A stretch of DNA of 64,000 nt from JBASEY01 sp049652745 (GTDB taxonomy: Bacteria; CSSED10-310). Made by a program: the position numbers and the translations under genes. Below the pieces are notes generated by a model that saw nothing but the letters and a program-made list of their open reading frames with translations, did not search any database and had not been told where the DNA came from. The stretch spans positions 124,001 to 188,000 of the forward strand of contig JBASEY010000023.1 of assembly GCA_049652745.1 (NCBI GenBank), written 5' to 3'. This document shows positions 17,366-26,833 of the stretch, in pieces (position 1 is the stretch's first letter; every line of letters starts with the position of its first letter).

Positions 17366-20296
17366 CTACCAGTACACAGGAACTCGAATCAATGCTCCTG
17401 AACGATGAGCATGAAGAATATGACCATGCTTTTTACCAAACTGGTAAATTTTGTATGTCAATTCAACATCCTGGCGGCAGTAATCCGCTATCCGATCCAA
17501 TAAGCCTTCACGCCACCATTGAAGAGACTGAAGCCCGTCAGCGGATTTGCCGGCTCCGACGGTTGCGGCGGCCACAGCCTGCAACCCGGTTCGAAATCCA
17601 AGCCCATTGGTTATGTCCTTTATTAAATCCAAAGATTTAATCTGATTGATAACGTTTGACGAAGTATAGCCATTAAGAACTTTAAAATCGAAATTTTCAG
17701 AATTGTATCCAACAACTTTCAAGGCATTAGTCAGTCTTTCCAACAACCTTTGAGCGTCTTTTTCAAAATAATATTCGTAGCGATTTAAAGTAATATCATA
17801 GACAACACAAAGAGCGATCCGCATTTTATCAGCATTATTCCAACCTCCAACTTCATCTGCCGATAACTGGGTTTCAATATCAAAAACAATTTCTGTCCCG
17901 GCTGGACATTCACTTTTTTCAGGCAATGGAGGAATATTGAAAGTATTTTGCATGTTAACACCGTTTTGTAAAGTGGATTTCTTTTGAGAAATTTCAAATA
18001 GATTGGGTTGTTTTGTGTAAGTCGCTTCAGGACTAGGCGGCGAATTTTCTGAGAGAGGCGATATTCCGCAGACCTGCTCCAGAATATGGATCGTTGCAGA
18101 TTTATCGAGAGGGACATTTCCCGATCCGCATTTTGGAGAATGGATACAGTAGGGGCATCCTTGCTCGCAAGGACAGGTTGAAACATGCTCCAGTGTTTGC
18201 TTCAACAGAGAGCCAAATCTGCTTAAAGCGCTTTCAGCCAAGCCCAGACCACCGGGAAAAGCGTCGTATATAAAAATTGCGGCGCCTTTGGTCTGGTGGT
18301 GGGCCATCGTGGAAATCCCAGCCAAGTCATTTCGATCACACAAGGAAAACAATGGATACAATCCAATGAGAGCATGCTCCAAAGCGTGCAGACCACCCAT
18401 GGGTTGCAGGCCTTTTCGCCGACATTCATCCAGGATGCTTTGAGGAAAAGTCATCCATAATCCCCTGGTTTCAAAGACTATTTCGGGTAACGTGAGTTCA
18501 TGAGTAGATACAATATCACCTGAAAATATTCGTCTGACAGTATAGCCGGTGATTTTTTCACGCACTCTGAGTCGGCCGTAAAAAACAGGGAGATGGGGAA
18601 GATCCAGTTCGCCGTCAATACTCAAGATATCGGTCTCTTTGCCTGAAAGAGCCTGTGTATAAATGTCTTCAGGACCCTCTTGAACGACAACGCGATAATT
18701 GTCCCGATCGAGATCGATCACTTGATACACTTTGCCGGCATGTAAATAGACAGCTCCCGTATGGCATTCTTTAAAGACACGAACTCCATCGACATGCCCG
18801 ATAAGGTCACCGGCCTCATGACGAATCTCATAGGATTCCCCTATCGATCTGATAGAAACTTTGCGTTGCGGCTGAGGTTCCCGACAGACATATTTGCCTT
18901 TTTCGACGCACTCGAGCAGTCTATTGTCTTTGGTCAGCGACTTGATCCGATGATGAATATAAGACGTATCAGGATAGTTGATACCAGGTGACAATATTAA
19001 TTCATCGGCGGCGCATTCCAGATGCGAATCGGTTATTTCATCATTGTTCTGATACACAATGGCATGTTCGACAGGGGATTGATGCAAAGCCGCTTCATGT
19101 TCAAACCAATATCTATCCAGAGCATCTTCACCGGCAATATAAATAATCACCGACGGCTGATGCTTCCTTCCGACGCGGCCGGCGCGTTGCATCAAGCTGG
19201 AAATCGAACCAGGAAAACCCACCAGAATACAACAATCGAGACCTCCAACATTGATACCCAATTCGAGCGCGCTGGTTGAAATGACTCCGGAAAGTTCATT
19301 GTTGAAGAGTTTTTGTTCAATTTCCCTTCTGTGTTCAGGCATAAAACCTGCCCGGTAAACCGCTAGACGTGATAAAAGTCCAGGGTTTCTGTCGATAATG
19401 TATCGATAAAGCAGCTCCGTCGAACGCCTGGATTTTGTAAATACAATCGTTTTCAGGTTGTTTTTTATACAGGCTTCAAGCATGTTGACAGCAGCCGTAG
19501 AGGCGGAATTCTCAGGAAAATGTGAGATAAAGCCTTTTTCTTCAAGCGGAGCTCCCGATTCAGTGAAAACGGAAAACTCTTCTTGCAGAAGGTTATCTAT
19601 GTGTTCTTCAGGGTTCCCTATGGTAGCCGAACAGGCAATAATCCTTGGATTGGACTGATAGTGTCGCAAAACCCGTAATAGCCGCCTTAAAACCTGAAGA
19701 ACATGTGACCCGAACACTCCACGATAGACATGAATCTCGTCAATGACCAGAAAGCGGACGGTCGAGAGAAACGAGTGCCATTGGGTATGGTAAGGCAGGA
19801 AAGCATAATGAAGCATGTCAGGATTTGTTATCAGAATATGCGGCGGATGTTGTCGGATTCTTTTTCGTTCGCTCTGACTTGTGTCACCATCATATACATT
19901 TATCAGCGGTCTGGTTGACGACAGACGCTGCAAAGGCAAAAGAAACAGTCTCTCTTGATCCCGCGCCAATGCTTTAAAAGGAAAAAGGAATAGAGCAGAG
20001 GTTGTCGGGTCGCGCTCAATTTCTTCCAATATCGGCAGTTGATAAACCAGGCTTTTACCGCTGGCTGTCGGCGTCGATATCAAGACATTTTTTTTACTGT
20101 CGAGGGCTGCTATCGCTTCAAATTGGTGAGAATAAAGTCTATTGATTCCGTTTCGCTCGAGCAGCTTGACGGCAACGGGGGAGAGGCTTGACATGGAAGA
20201 AGCATATACCGGTGTTTTTGCCGGCAAAATGCGGGCGATTGACCGATCTTTTTTCCACCCGGACTGAATGATTAATCGATTGATGAGGTTTTGCAT
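17366..20296 (-). CDS. Fused MrfA-like helicase and MrfB-like DEDD exonuclease
   Basis: Superfamily 2 DNA helicase joined to a nuclease in one 976-residue chain. Walker A is TPTASGKS (75-82) and Walker B is DEIH (186-189). The C-terminal helicase core contains GFMPEHRREIEQKL and QRAGRVGRKHQ. The DUF1998-type cysteine cluster CPCEQGCPYCIHSPKC covers Cys708, 710, 714, 717 and 723. After a ~75-residue linker with QPNLF at 763-767 comes an RNase H-like exonuclease with Asp806/Glu808, Asn865/Asp870 and Asp938/Asp943. In Bacillus subtilis MrfA (YprA) and MrfB (YprB) are separate neighbours that repair mitomycin C damage; the same role is inferred here. No Shine-Dalgarno is clear, but translation starts 6 bases after the dacB stop. 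Confidence 0.88.
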   Translation of the reverse strand: MQNLINRLIIQSGWKKDRSIARILPAKTPVYASSMSSLSPVAVKLLERNGINRLYSHQFEAIAALDSKKNVLISTPTASGKSLVYQLPILEEIERDPTTSALFLFPFKALARDQERLFLLPLQRLSSTRPLINVYDGDTSQSERKRIRQHPPHILITNPDMLHYAFLPYHTQWHSFLSTVRFLVIDEIHVYRGVFGSHVLQVLRRLLRVLRHYQSNPRIIACSATIGNPEEHIDNLLQEEFSVFTESGAPLEEKGFISHFPENSASTAAVNMLEACIKNNLKTIVFTKSRRSTELLYRYIIDRNPGLLSRLAVYRAGFMPEHRREIEQKLFNNELSGVISTSALELGINVGGLDCCILVGFPGSISSLMQRAGRVGRKHQPSVIIYIAGEDALDRYWFEHEAALHQSPVEHAIVYQNNDEITDSHLECAADELILSPGINYPDTSYIHHRIKSLTKDNRLLECVEKGKYVCREPQPQRKVSIRSIGESYEIRHEAGDLIGHVDGVRVFKECHTGAVYLHAGKVYQVIDLDRDNYRVVVQEGPEDIYTQALSGKETDILSIDGELDLPHLPVFYGRLRVREKITGYTVRRIFSGDIVSTHELTLPEIVFETRGLWMTFPQSILDECRRKGLQPMGGLHALEHALIGLYPLFSLCDRNDLAGISTMAHHQTKGAAIFIYDAFPGGLGLAESALSRFGSLLKQTLEHVSTCPCEQGCPYCIHSPKCGSGNVPLDKSATIHILEQVCGISPLSENSPPSPEATYTKQPNLFEISQKKSTLQNGVNMQNTFNIPPLPEKSECPAGTEIVFDIETQLSADEVGGWNNADKMRIALCVVYDITLNRYEYYFEKDAQRLLERLTNALKVVGYNSENFDFKVLNGYTSSNVINQIKSLDLIKDITNGLGFRTGLQAVAAATVGAGKSADGLQSLQWWREGLLDRIADYCRQDVELTYKIYQFGKKHGHILHAHRSGALIRVPVYW

Positions 20297-20302
20297 TTAA
20301 AG

Positions 20303-21772
20303 TTATATTGAAGCCCAGTAATCCAGCATCGCTTCCAACATTCGATCCTGGGCTTGTCTTGATTCACCGTTTCGACCACGGTTTTTATTGATTAAAATCG
20401 AAAATACCAATCCTTTGCCACGGCGACCGTCGATCAAGCCGGTCAAACAGATGACATTGTTTATGGATCCTGTCTTGGCTCGAACCAAGCGTTTATTCGA
20501 ATGATCGTTCAATCGACGCTTCAGTGTGCCGTCAACACCTGCTACCGGCTGATTGACCAATAACTCCGGACCGAAAAAAGAATCATTGATGCCATAACGG
20601 AGCAGTTCACAAAATTGCCGAGCGGTCACTTTGTTTCTCCGGGATAAACCGGATCCGTCACTCAAAACCATACCTCTTGTATCGATATGCAGTTCTTTGT
20701 CAAAAAACTCCTTTAAAATTCTTGTGCCATCCTGAGTGGTACCGGGACATTTACCGATTTCAGCAGCTATGGTTTTGAGTATTTGCTCGGTCATGAAATT
20801 ATTCGAAAACTTGTTGACAAGAATCAACAGTTCAGACAAGGTGCGTGACTCATGAACATGAAGTCTTGTGCTTTTTTCAGGTTTTGCCTCTTTTACAACC
20901 TTTCCTTCGATGATTATACCTTTATCATTTAAAAAATGGCGAAATGTATGTCCGGTGAGTTCGTCCGATGAGACAAGATGGCGATAATATGTTTGAGTTT
21001 TCATGCCGGCAGGAAGAGTGCCTTTCGTTATTATATCGCAAGAATGTTGGTTTTCCTTTACGCTGAGCACCAGCGATGCTCTTGATCGAGGCGCCGCTGT
21101 AACGGCTGTCGATTGGATATTGAAAAAGCTCACAGGAGGATCGATTGTAATCTTTATCGGGTCACCCTGTTTTTTACCCGGTGTCGCAAAAACGGTGATA
21201 GCATTGAAATTGCTGGCCGCTCCCCCTGTTGGCGCATTATACCAAAGGGGCATCTCTATACGTTTCCAGTCATCATCCGGATAACCCACATCGTCGAAAA
21301 AGGCGCTGTCGATAACCAAGTTACCGGTAACACGTCGAACTCCCAGTGCATAAATAGAATCAGCTATCTTCCAGAGTTCTTCTTTGACAAGCAAAGGGTC
21401 GCCGCCGCCTACTAAATAGAGGTTTCCGGTGATGACTCCATTGACAAAATCCCCACAATAATGGATCGATGTTTTAAATTTATATTCTGGGGTCAGTAAT
21501 TCCAGAGCGCCTATTGTCGTCAATAATTTTAGGTTTGAAGCCGGTTGTAGCGGCAAATCTGCATTCTGCTGAAACAGGACCCTACCTGTATCGAGTTCCT
21601 GGATCAAGACAGCCACTTCGCTTTCCTTGCAAACCCGGGTGTTCAAGACAGTTTTGATTGCCTGTTCAAGCTTCTGTAAAGCATTCTGTGACTGGCTGTA
21701 AACAGAGTTGGTAAACAGGAGCAACTGTAATAGAGAGCAGATTATCAGACAGCGAAAATTTAATTGTTTCAT
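20303..21772 (-). CDS. dacB: D-alanyl-D-alanine carboxypeptidase/endopeptidase, PBP4 family
   Basis: Trims or opens peptide cross-links of peptidoglycan in the periplasm. The penicillin-binding triad is complete: SNLK (Ser79-Lys82, counting from this start), SGLSRRN for the SxN position, and RAKTGSINN for KTG. The large insert between the first two motifs is typical of PBP4. A signal peptide ends near SVYSQS. I prefer the ATG at 21770-21772 because it gives a normal signal peptide and begins directly after the stop of the preceding small ORF; an ATG five codons earlier is possible. The helicase fusion follows by 6 bases. Confidence 0.93.
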   Translation of the reverse strand: MKQLNFRCLIICSLLQLLLFTNSVYSQSQNALQKLEQAIKTVLNTRVCKESEVAVLIQELDTGRVLFQQNADLPLQPASNLKLLTTIGALELLTPEYKFKTSIHYCGDFVNGVITGNLYLVGGGDPLLVKEELWKIADSIYALGVRRVTGNLVIDSAFFDDVGYPDDDWKRIEMPLWYNAPTGGAASNFNAITVFATPGKKQGDPIKITIDPPVSFFNIQSTAVTAAPRSRASLVLSVKENQHSCDIITKGTLPAGMKTQTYYRHLVSSDELTGHTFRHFLNDKGIIIEGKVVKEAKPEKSTRLHVHESRTLSELLILVNKFSNNFMTEQILKTIAAEIGKCPGTTQDGTRILKEFFDKELHIDTRGMVLSDGSGLSRRNKVTARQFCELLRYGINDSFFGPELLVNQPVAGVDGTLKRRLNDHSNKRLVRAKTGSINNVICLTGLIDGRRGKGLVFSILINKNRGRNGESRQAQDRMLEAMLDYWASI

Positions 21773-21773
21773 T

Positions 21774-21956
21774 TTATTTCCGTTCATACTTCACATTTTT
21801 CAATTCAAATAGACTGGGTTGAATATACTGTTTCAGTGCCGGGCATGATCCGCGTTTAGGACATTGCCTGCAGATTTCAATATTGATCCTGGGAAAATTT
21901 CTTCTTTTAGGGCAAACCAGATAAATGCTTGTCACAGTCTCACCGGCAAATAACAT
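21774..21956 (-). CDS. Small Cys-rich protein, 60 aa, unknown
   Basis: A 60-codon ORF whose stop lies one base before the dacB start. Cys15, Cys29, Cys32 and Cys38 could bind zinc or an Fe-S cluster (EICRQCPKRGSCPA). The tail contains QPSLF, which fits the Q-x-x-L-F pattern of bacterial sliding-clamp-binding peptides and resembles QPNLF in the helicase-exonuclease two genes downstream. An AAGGA lies 11 bases before the ATG, a little far; GTG at 21935 is an alternative start. The tight packing and patterned cysteines argue for a real gene. Function unknown. Confidence 0.5.
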   Translation of the reverse strand: MLFAGETVTSIYLVCPKRRNFPRINIEICRQCPKRGSCPALKQYIQPSLFELKNVKYERK

Positions 21957-22012
21957 ACTGAAGTCAGTCCTTGTTTTCCAGTTATATTATTGGTGTTTCT
22001 TGACCCTTCAGG

Positions 22013-22040
22013 TTGCAATTCTTGAATTTTCTAAGATAAT
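22013..22040 (+). promoter_or_regulatory. Candidate promoter for the ankyrin lipoprotein operon
   Basis: TTGCAA (22013-22018), a 16-base spacer and GATAAT (22035-22040) lie about 50 bases before the ATG at 22089, in the gap between divergent genes. The match is moderate. Confidence 0.35.
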
Positions 22041-22088
22041 GCTTAGCGAAACCGCCGGCAAAAGGACCGGTTATAATTGGAGGTTAAC

Positions 22089-22604
22089 ATGAAGTTAATA
22101 TCATATCTCTTTTTACTGATCATGATGGTTTTTGCCGCTTGTTCGCCGCCGGATGCTCCTGAGATTATGTCCTCACAACCTGCTCCTGAAAGAAAGCAGC
22201 GCCAAAGGGTGGAGAAGCCGGCGCCAGATACCGTGTTTGGCGCCGCATCGGAAGGCAATCTCGACGCAGTCAAAAAAATGTTGGCGGAAGGCCAGGATAT
22301 AAACGCTCAAGATAAGGACGGCGTAACGGCCATTGCTTGGGCAAGTTTTCGTGGTCATGTGGAGGTAGCCAGATATTTGCTTGAGCAGGGAGCTGATTTT
22401 AACTTGCGCGATAGCAAAGATTTAACGCCTCTTCATAAAGCATGTCTGTTTGGAAATCCTGAAATCATCAAGCTTTTGATCGATGCCGGCGCAGATGTCA
22501 ATGCTGAAGGACCACAAGGAGTGAAGCCGTTGACTGTCGCTAAAAGATTGAACCACGGTGAAGCAATAGCGCTTTTGGAGGCTGCGGGGGCTATAGCCGA
22601 GTAG
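22089..22604 (+). CDS. Ankyrin-repeat lipoprotein
   Basis: A 171-residue secreted protein. The signal peptide ends in the lipobox FAAC with Cys18 as the lipidated residue; a Pro/Arg-rich linker follows, then about four ankyrin repeats (DKDGVTAIAWASFRGHVEVA, DLTPLHKACLFGNPEIIKLL and GVKPLTVAKRLNHGEAIALL cores). It is a binding module with no catalysis, placed at a membrane facing the periplasm. I place the start at ATG 22089 because GGAGG lies 5 bases before it; the longer frame from TTG 22077 would contain that site. The nucleoside kinase starts 12 bases after its stop. Confidence 0.85.
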   Translation: MKLISYLFLLIMMVFAACSPPDAPEIMSSQPAPERKQRQRVEKPAPDTVFGAASEGNLDAVKKMLAEGQDINAQDKDGVTAIAWASFRGHVEVARYLLEQGADFNLRDSKDLTPLHKACLFGNPEIIKLLIDAGADVNAEGPQGVKPLTVAKRLNHGEAIALLEAAGAIAE

Positions 22605-22616
22605 AGGTGGCAAAGC

Positions 22617-24266
22617 GTGATCAATCTGTTGATAGAAGACATGTATGCACTCACTGTCAGAGAAGACATGAGTTTAATGGATATCGTAAAAGATTACGAA
22701 AAAAATCATACGACGCAAATTGTTTTGGCACGTGCCAACAATCGGCTGGTGGATTTGTGGTATAAACCCGTTCGGGACGCTCGTATCGAATTTCTTGATT
22801 TGAGTACTATCGACGGAATTAAAACTTATCGCCTTTCATTGGTTTTTCTTTTACTGCGGGCCTTCAACGAATTATATCCCAAAATTCAACTGATAGTCGC
22901 CCATTCGTTGGGTAAAGCTTTTTATGTGGTTCCAAAAAATGGAGAAGAAATTACCTGTGAAATGTTGGAGGCCGTTCGAATTCGCATGCTTGACATTGCA
23001 GCATTGGATGAGCCTTTTCACCGCACTAAAATGAAGCGTGACGAAGCGATTAAACTGATGGAGCGTCTTGGACAAGACGATAAAGTGCGCCTATTGACAT
23101 GGATTGATCAGGATAATGTTCACCTATATTCATTCGGTAACCTGAAAGAATATTTTTTCAGGCCCATGGTTCCGTCGGCAGGATGTTTGACACAATTCTC
23201 CTTACAAAAGCATGACACCGGATTTTTGATTGGATCACCAAGACACTCCAGCCCGGATACCCTGGTCCCAATCACGCGTTATGACAAGCTTTTCAAGATT
23301 TTTAAAGAGTTTGAAGAATGGGGAAGAATTTTAGGTATAAGTGATGTCGCTGATTTAAATGAAGCTATCGCCCGGAGTCGCTTCACTGAAATCATGATGG
23401 TTTCGGAAACTCTGCATGAAAAGAAGATCGGCGCTATCGCCGACCAAATAGAAGCGCTTTCGCCCAGACCTCGTGTGATTTTGATTGCCGGGCCGTCTTC
23501 TTCGGGCAAAACAACTTTTTCAAAACGCCTTGCAATTCATTTAAAAGTGAATAAAATCACACCAAAATCTATCGAAATGGACGATTATTTTCTTCCCAGA
23601 ACAAAGACACCACGGCTGCCGGACGGCGACTACGATTATGAAAACATCGAAGCGATAGACCTGGAACTTTTCAATCGACATTTAAATGATATTTTAAATG
23701 GAAAAGAAATCGAATGCCCCCATTATGATTTTGGTACCGGAGAGCGGACCATGTCCGGCAGGCACGTCCGATTGGATGATGGGGAAGTCTTGATTATCGA
23801 AGGAATCCACGGATTGAACAGCCGCCTGACGGATGCGGTCGATGACGCTAAAAAATTCAAAATCTATGTGAGCGCTTTAACGCATATTAATATAGATAAT
23901 CATAACCGCTTATCGACTACTGATTCACGTTTGATACGCCGTATCGTGCGTGATAGTCATTTCCGTTCGTATCGAGCTCTTGAAACACTTAGGAGATGGC
24001 CTTTGGTACGGAGTGGAGAAGACAGATGGATTTTTCCCTATCAGGAAGATGCCGATGTGATTTTCAACTCCGCTTTACCTTATGAACAATGTGTGCTGCG
24101 GCCATTTATCCTGCCGGTATTGATGAAAATTCCTCGAACGGAGCCTGAATACTCGGAAGCCAGACGATTGATGGATTTGATTCGATGCTTCCGAGAAGTT
24201 TCAACTGCAGATGTGCCATATCATTCTATTTTGAGAGAATTTGTCGGTGGGAGTATCTTTTATTGA
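22617..24266 (+). CDS. Uridine kinase-like nucleoside kinase with TGS/ThrRS-like N-terminus
   Basis: The C-terminal half is a P-loop kinase of the uridine kinase/phosphoribulokinase family: ILIAGPSSSGKTTFSKRL (about 287-303), the base-binding MDDYFLPR, and the EGIHGLN strand. The N-terminal ~280 residues resemble the threonyl-tRNA synthetase accessory region (a TGS-like beginning, then AHSLGKAFYV and a later FRTKMKRDEA-type segment). This is a known fusion of unclear purpose. It probably phosphorylates uridine or another nucleoside. The start is GTG 22617, with GAGGTGG 6 bases before it. It follows the ankyrin gene and precedes the radical SAM gene by 10 bases. Confidence 0.85.
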   Translation: MINLLIEDMYALTVREDMSLMDIVKDYEKNHTTQIVLARANNRLVDLWYKPVRDARIEFLDLSTIDGIKTYRLSLVFLLLRAFNELYPKIQLIVAHSLGKAFYVVPKNGEEITCEMLEAVRIRMLDIAALDEPFHRTKMKRDEAIKLMERLGQDDKVRLLTWIDQDNVHLYSFGNLKEYFFRPMVPSAGCLTQFSLQKHDTGFLIGSPRHSSPDTLVPITRYDKLFKIFKEFEEWGRILGISDVADLNEAIARSRFTEIMMVSETLHEKKIGAIADQIEALSPRPRVILIAGPSSSGKTTFSKRLAIHLKVNKITPKSIEMDDYFLPRTKTPRLPDGDYDYENIEAIDLELFNRHLNDILNGKEIECPHYDFGTGERTMSGRHVRLDDGEVLIIEGIHGLNSRLTDAVDDAKKFKIYVSALTHINIDNHNRLSTTDSRLIRRIVRDSHFRSYRALETLRRWPLVRSGEDRWIFPYQEDADVIFNSALPYEQCVLRPFILPVLMKIPRTEPEYSEARRLMDLIRCFREVSTADVPYHSILREFVGGSIFY

Positions 24267-24276
24267 TTGAACGGAT

Positions 24277-25779
24277 ATGACACGTGCTCTTCTGATTTTT
24301 CCACCTTCAGCTTACAGAAATCATACGCCCCCGCTGAACCTGGCCTATATCGCCGCAGCTCTTGAAGCCGATGGATGTGTCGTCAAAATACTTGATTTAT
24401 CTGCAGTGAATACGCCTTATACTCCTGAGCAAGCTCTGGATGAGGCAGCTTTGTTCAACCCGGATTGGATTGGTCTGACGTTGAACATCATCTTTATAAA
24501 ACCTGCGTACCTATTTATTCAAAAACTGAAAAACCTGAAAGTTCCCATTGTCGCCGGCGGCCCACATCCAAGCCTTATGTATGAAGAAGCTATTGAAAAT
24601 GGTGTTGATATTGTTGTGAGAGGTGAAGGTGAGCGGACAATAGTCGAACTCAATCGAGCGCTGGCTGAAAATACGCCTCTTGAAAGTGTGCCTGGGCTTG
24701 TTTTTTCCGATAGAAACGGAATCGTTCGATTTACGGAGCCTCGCACGGCTATTCATGATCTTGACCAATTACCGCTGCCTGCCAAGCATCTTTTTCCCAA
24801 AGAATGGTATGTCGAAGATTCCAAATTCTACCAGGTTTATGGCGCCATATTTTCCGGAAGAGGTTGCCCGGCGGCTTGTACCTATTGCTACAAAGGGGTG
24901 TTTGGCCCCGGATGCCGGTTTCGAACTGCTGAAAACGTTTTCAATGAAATGAAACACCTATATCACACATATGGTGTCACTGCTTTTGAATTCATGGACG
25001 ACGCTTTCTCAGCCGATTTGAATCGTGTCGATAAGCTGTGTGACTTGATTCTTGCTGAGCCCGGATTCGATATCACTTGGCAATGCACCACGCGCTTGGA
25101 TCTGACGAACCCAAGCCTGTTGGAAAAAATGAAGCGGTCCGGCTGTTTTAGAATTTTTTACGGATTGGAAAGCGGGGATAAAGATACACTTTTTCGAGTC
25201 AACAAGCATCTTGATCTGGATCAAGCAATAAATGTCTTACGTTGGACACATGAGCTTGGCATCAGAAGTATTGTGGGTTTCATGTGGGGTTTCCCCTGGG
25301 ATTCACCTTCATCCGTTCGGGCTTCCATTCGGTTTTTGAAAAAAATTGCACCTTTTGTCGATGAGTTCAATCCGTTGGGTTTATTGATTCCGGTTCCTGG
25401 AACTCGTCTGTTTGACGAGATCAAAGACAAGTACTCTCTTGATAACTGGTGGTTGCAGGATCGGTTTGGAAAACTCTATCGCGACAATATTTATTTTCCT
25501 TATTACCAACGTCGTTTTTACAATGATTTCGGCTTGCTGAAAGATGGTTTTTTTCCCTATCCTCCTGAGGTCAAGCTTTTGATACGCTCCGGAACCCGCT
25601 TGATCGGCCGACATAATCTTTTTCGCAACACTCCGGCTTTGGTCGCCGCCATCACTTATATTGCCGTTCGACTATCGGAATTACTCTTTACGATCGACCC
25701 TCGGTTCGAGTACGCTGTTTTTGAATTTTTGAACCGATTTAAAAAGCTGTTCAGGCCGGTCAGAAAAATGAGCGATTGA
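24277..25779 (+). CDS. B12-binding-domain radical SAM protein
   Basis: The first ~150 residues are a cobalamin-binding Rossmann domain (LNLAYIAAALEADGCVVKIL, VAGGPHPSLM, VRGEGERT). The radical SAM core then starts with the cluster motif Cys197-x3-Cys201-x2-Cys204 in GCPAACTYCYKG, and continues with MDDAFSAD and IFYGLESGD. The 500-residue length is usual for this BchE/methyltransferase-like group. Its substrate is unknown; relatives methylate or cyclise unactivated carbons of pigments, lipids or natural products. It is followed by the PfkB kinase with a single base between stop and start, so the two are probably co-expressed. Confidence 0.9.
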   Translation: MTRALLIFPPSAYRNHTPPLNLAYIAAALEADGCVVKILDLSAVNTPYTPEQALDEAALFNPDWIGLTLNIIFIKPAYLFIQKLKNLKVPIVAGGPHPSLMYEEAIENGVDIVVRGEGERTIVELNRALAENTPLESVPGLVFSDRNGIVRFTEPRTAIHDLDQLPLPAKHLFPKEWYVEDSKFYQVYGAIFSGRGCPAACTYCYKGVFGPGCRFRTAENVFNEMKHLYHTYGVTAFEFMDDAFSADLNRVDKLCDLILAEPGFDITWQCTTRLDLTNPSLLEKMKRSGCFRIFYGLESGDKDTLFRVNKHLDLDQAINVLRWTHELGIRSIVGFMWGFPWDSPSSVRASIRFLKKIAPFVDEFNPLGLLIPVPGTRLFDEIKDKYSLDNWWLQDRFGKLYRDNIYFPYYQRRFYNDFGLLKDGFFPYPPEVKLLIRSGTRLIGRHNLFRNTPALVAAITYIAVRLSELLFTIDPRFEYAVFEFLNRFKKLFRPVRKMSD

Positions 25780-25780
25780 C

Positions 25781-26725
25781 ATGGACGATTCAATGTGTGA
25801 AATCGTGACATTGGGATATGCTTCAATCGATCATTTTCTTCGAGTTTCCACCTATCCTTCTAAAGGGCAAAAGGTCCCTTTTAGGCAATACAGCGTCATG
25901 GGAGGAGGTCAGGCGGCGACGGCTGCGGTTTGTCTTTCCCGCTGGGGAGTTCGAACTCGCTTTGTTGGTCGTGTCGGCGATGATTCCACTGGAGATTTGA
26001 GCATTTCATGGCTCGCTAATGAAGGAGTGATATGTGATGCGGTCATCAAAGCGGAATCTGAGACAACTCAGACAGCTTATATAGTCGTTCCTGACAATTG
26101 TGGTGAAAGAACCGTGTTTTGGCATAGAGGCCCCTCGCTGAATCTAAAAGCTTCGGATTTGAAAAAATCATGGTTTGATGATGCTTTGGTTTTATTGATC
26201 GACGGGCATGAATTGGACGCGGCCTGCTTGGCTGCTCGATGGGTAAAGGAAAACAATGGAATCGTCGTGCTCGATGCTGAGCATATAGGGAAAGGTCGCC
26301 GTGATATTTTGGAATTGACGGATATTGCCGTCGGATCGGAAGATTTTGGCGCTAGAGAATTCGGGACGACGTCGCATCGTGAAACTTTATCGATCTTGCG
26401 GCATCACGGTGTCGCTCTTGCCGGGGTCACTCTCGGTAAAAATGGAGCTCTTGTTGATTGGGGAGAAGGGATTAAACATTTCAGAAGCATCGATGTTGAA
26501 GTTGTCGATACCACAGGAGCCGGCGATATATTTCATGCCGGGCTCGCTTATGCTGCATACAAAAAAATGGATCCTAAAACCATGATTTCTTTCTCCACTG
26601 TCTGCGCTGGTTTGAGTGTTACAAAACTGGGGGGCCGCTCAGCCATTCCATCGCTTGAAAGAGTATTCACCCGCATGAACGTTGAGGGCGATTTAGAAAC
26701 ATGCCGAGGCGACCAGTTTAAATAA
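25781..26725 (+). CDS. PfkB-family carbohydrate/nucleoside kinase
   Basis: Ribokinase fold of 314 residues. The N-terminal GGGQAATAAVCLSRWG segment holds substrate, and the C-terminal DTTGAGDIFHAGLAYA signature contains the anion hole and catalytic Asp249. The sugar or nucleoside phosphorylated cannot be read from the sequence. It is the last gene of the plus-strand run that begins with the ankyrin lipoprotein. The ileS promoter and leader start in the 350-base gap after it. Confidence 0.9.
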   Translation: MDDSMCEIVTLGYASIDHFLRVSTYPSKGQKVPFRQYSVMGGGQAATAAVCLSRWGVRTRFVGRVGDDSTGDLSISWLANEGVICDAVIKAESETTQTAYIVVPDNCGERTVFWHRGPSLNLKASDLKKSWFDDALVLLIDGHELDAACLAARWVKENNGIVVLDAEHIGKGRRDILELTDIAVGSEDFGAREFGTTSHRETLSILRHHGVALAGVTLGKNGALVDWGEGIKHFRSIDVEVVDTTGAGDIFHAGLAYAAYKKMDPKTMISFSTVCAGLSVTKLGGRSAIPSLERVFTRMNVEGDLETCRGDQFK

Positions 26726-26784
26726 GCTTCCAAACTCTCAGACTAGGAGTCGATTATTAAAAAAGCATCGATCGTAATTTCTTT

Positions 26785-26813
26785 TTGCCATATCGATTTT
26801 TTTGGTGTATAAA
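26785..26813 (+). promoter_or_regulatory. Promoter of the ileS leader
   Basis: TTGCCA (26785-26790), an exact 17-base spacer and TATAAA (26808-26813), five of six matches in each box. The expected transcription start near 26820 lies about 14 bases before the leader-peptide ATG, as in amino-acid biosynthesis attenuators. Confidence 0.6.
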
Positions 26814-26833
26814 TCAGATAAGTGCGAGGCCCC

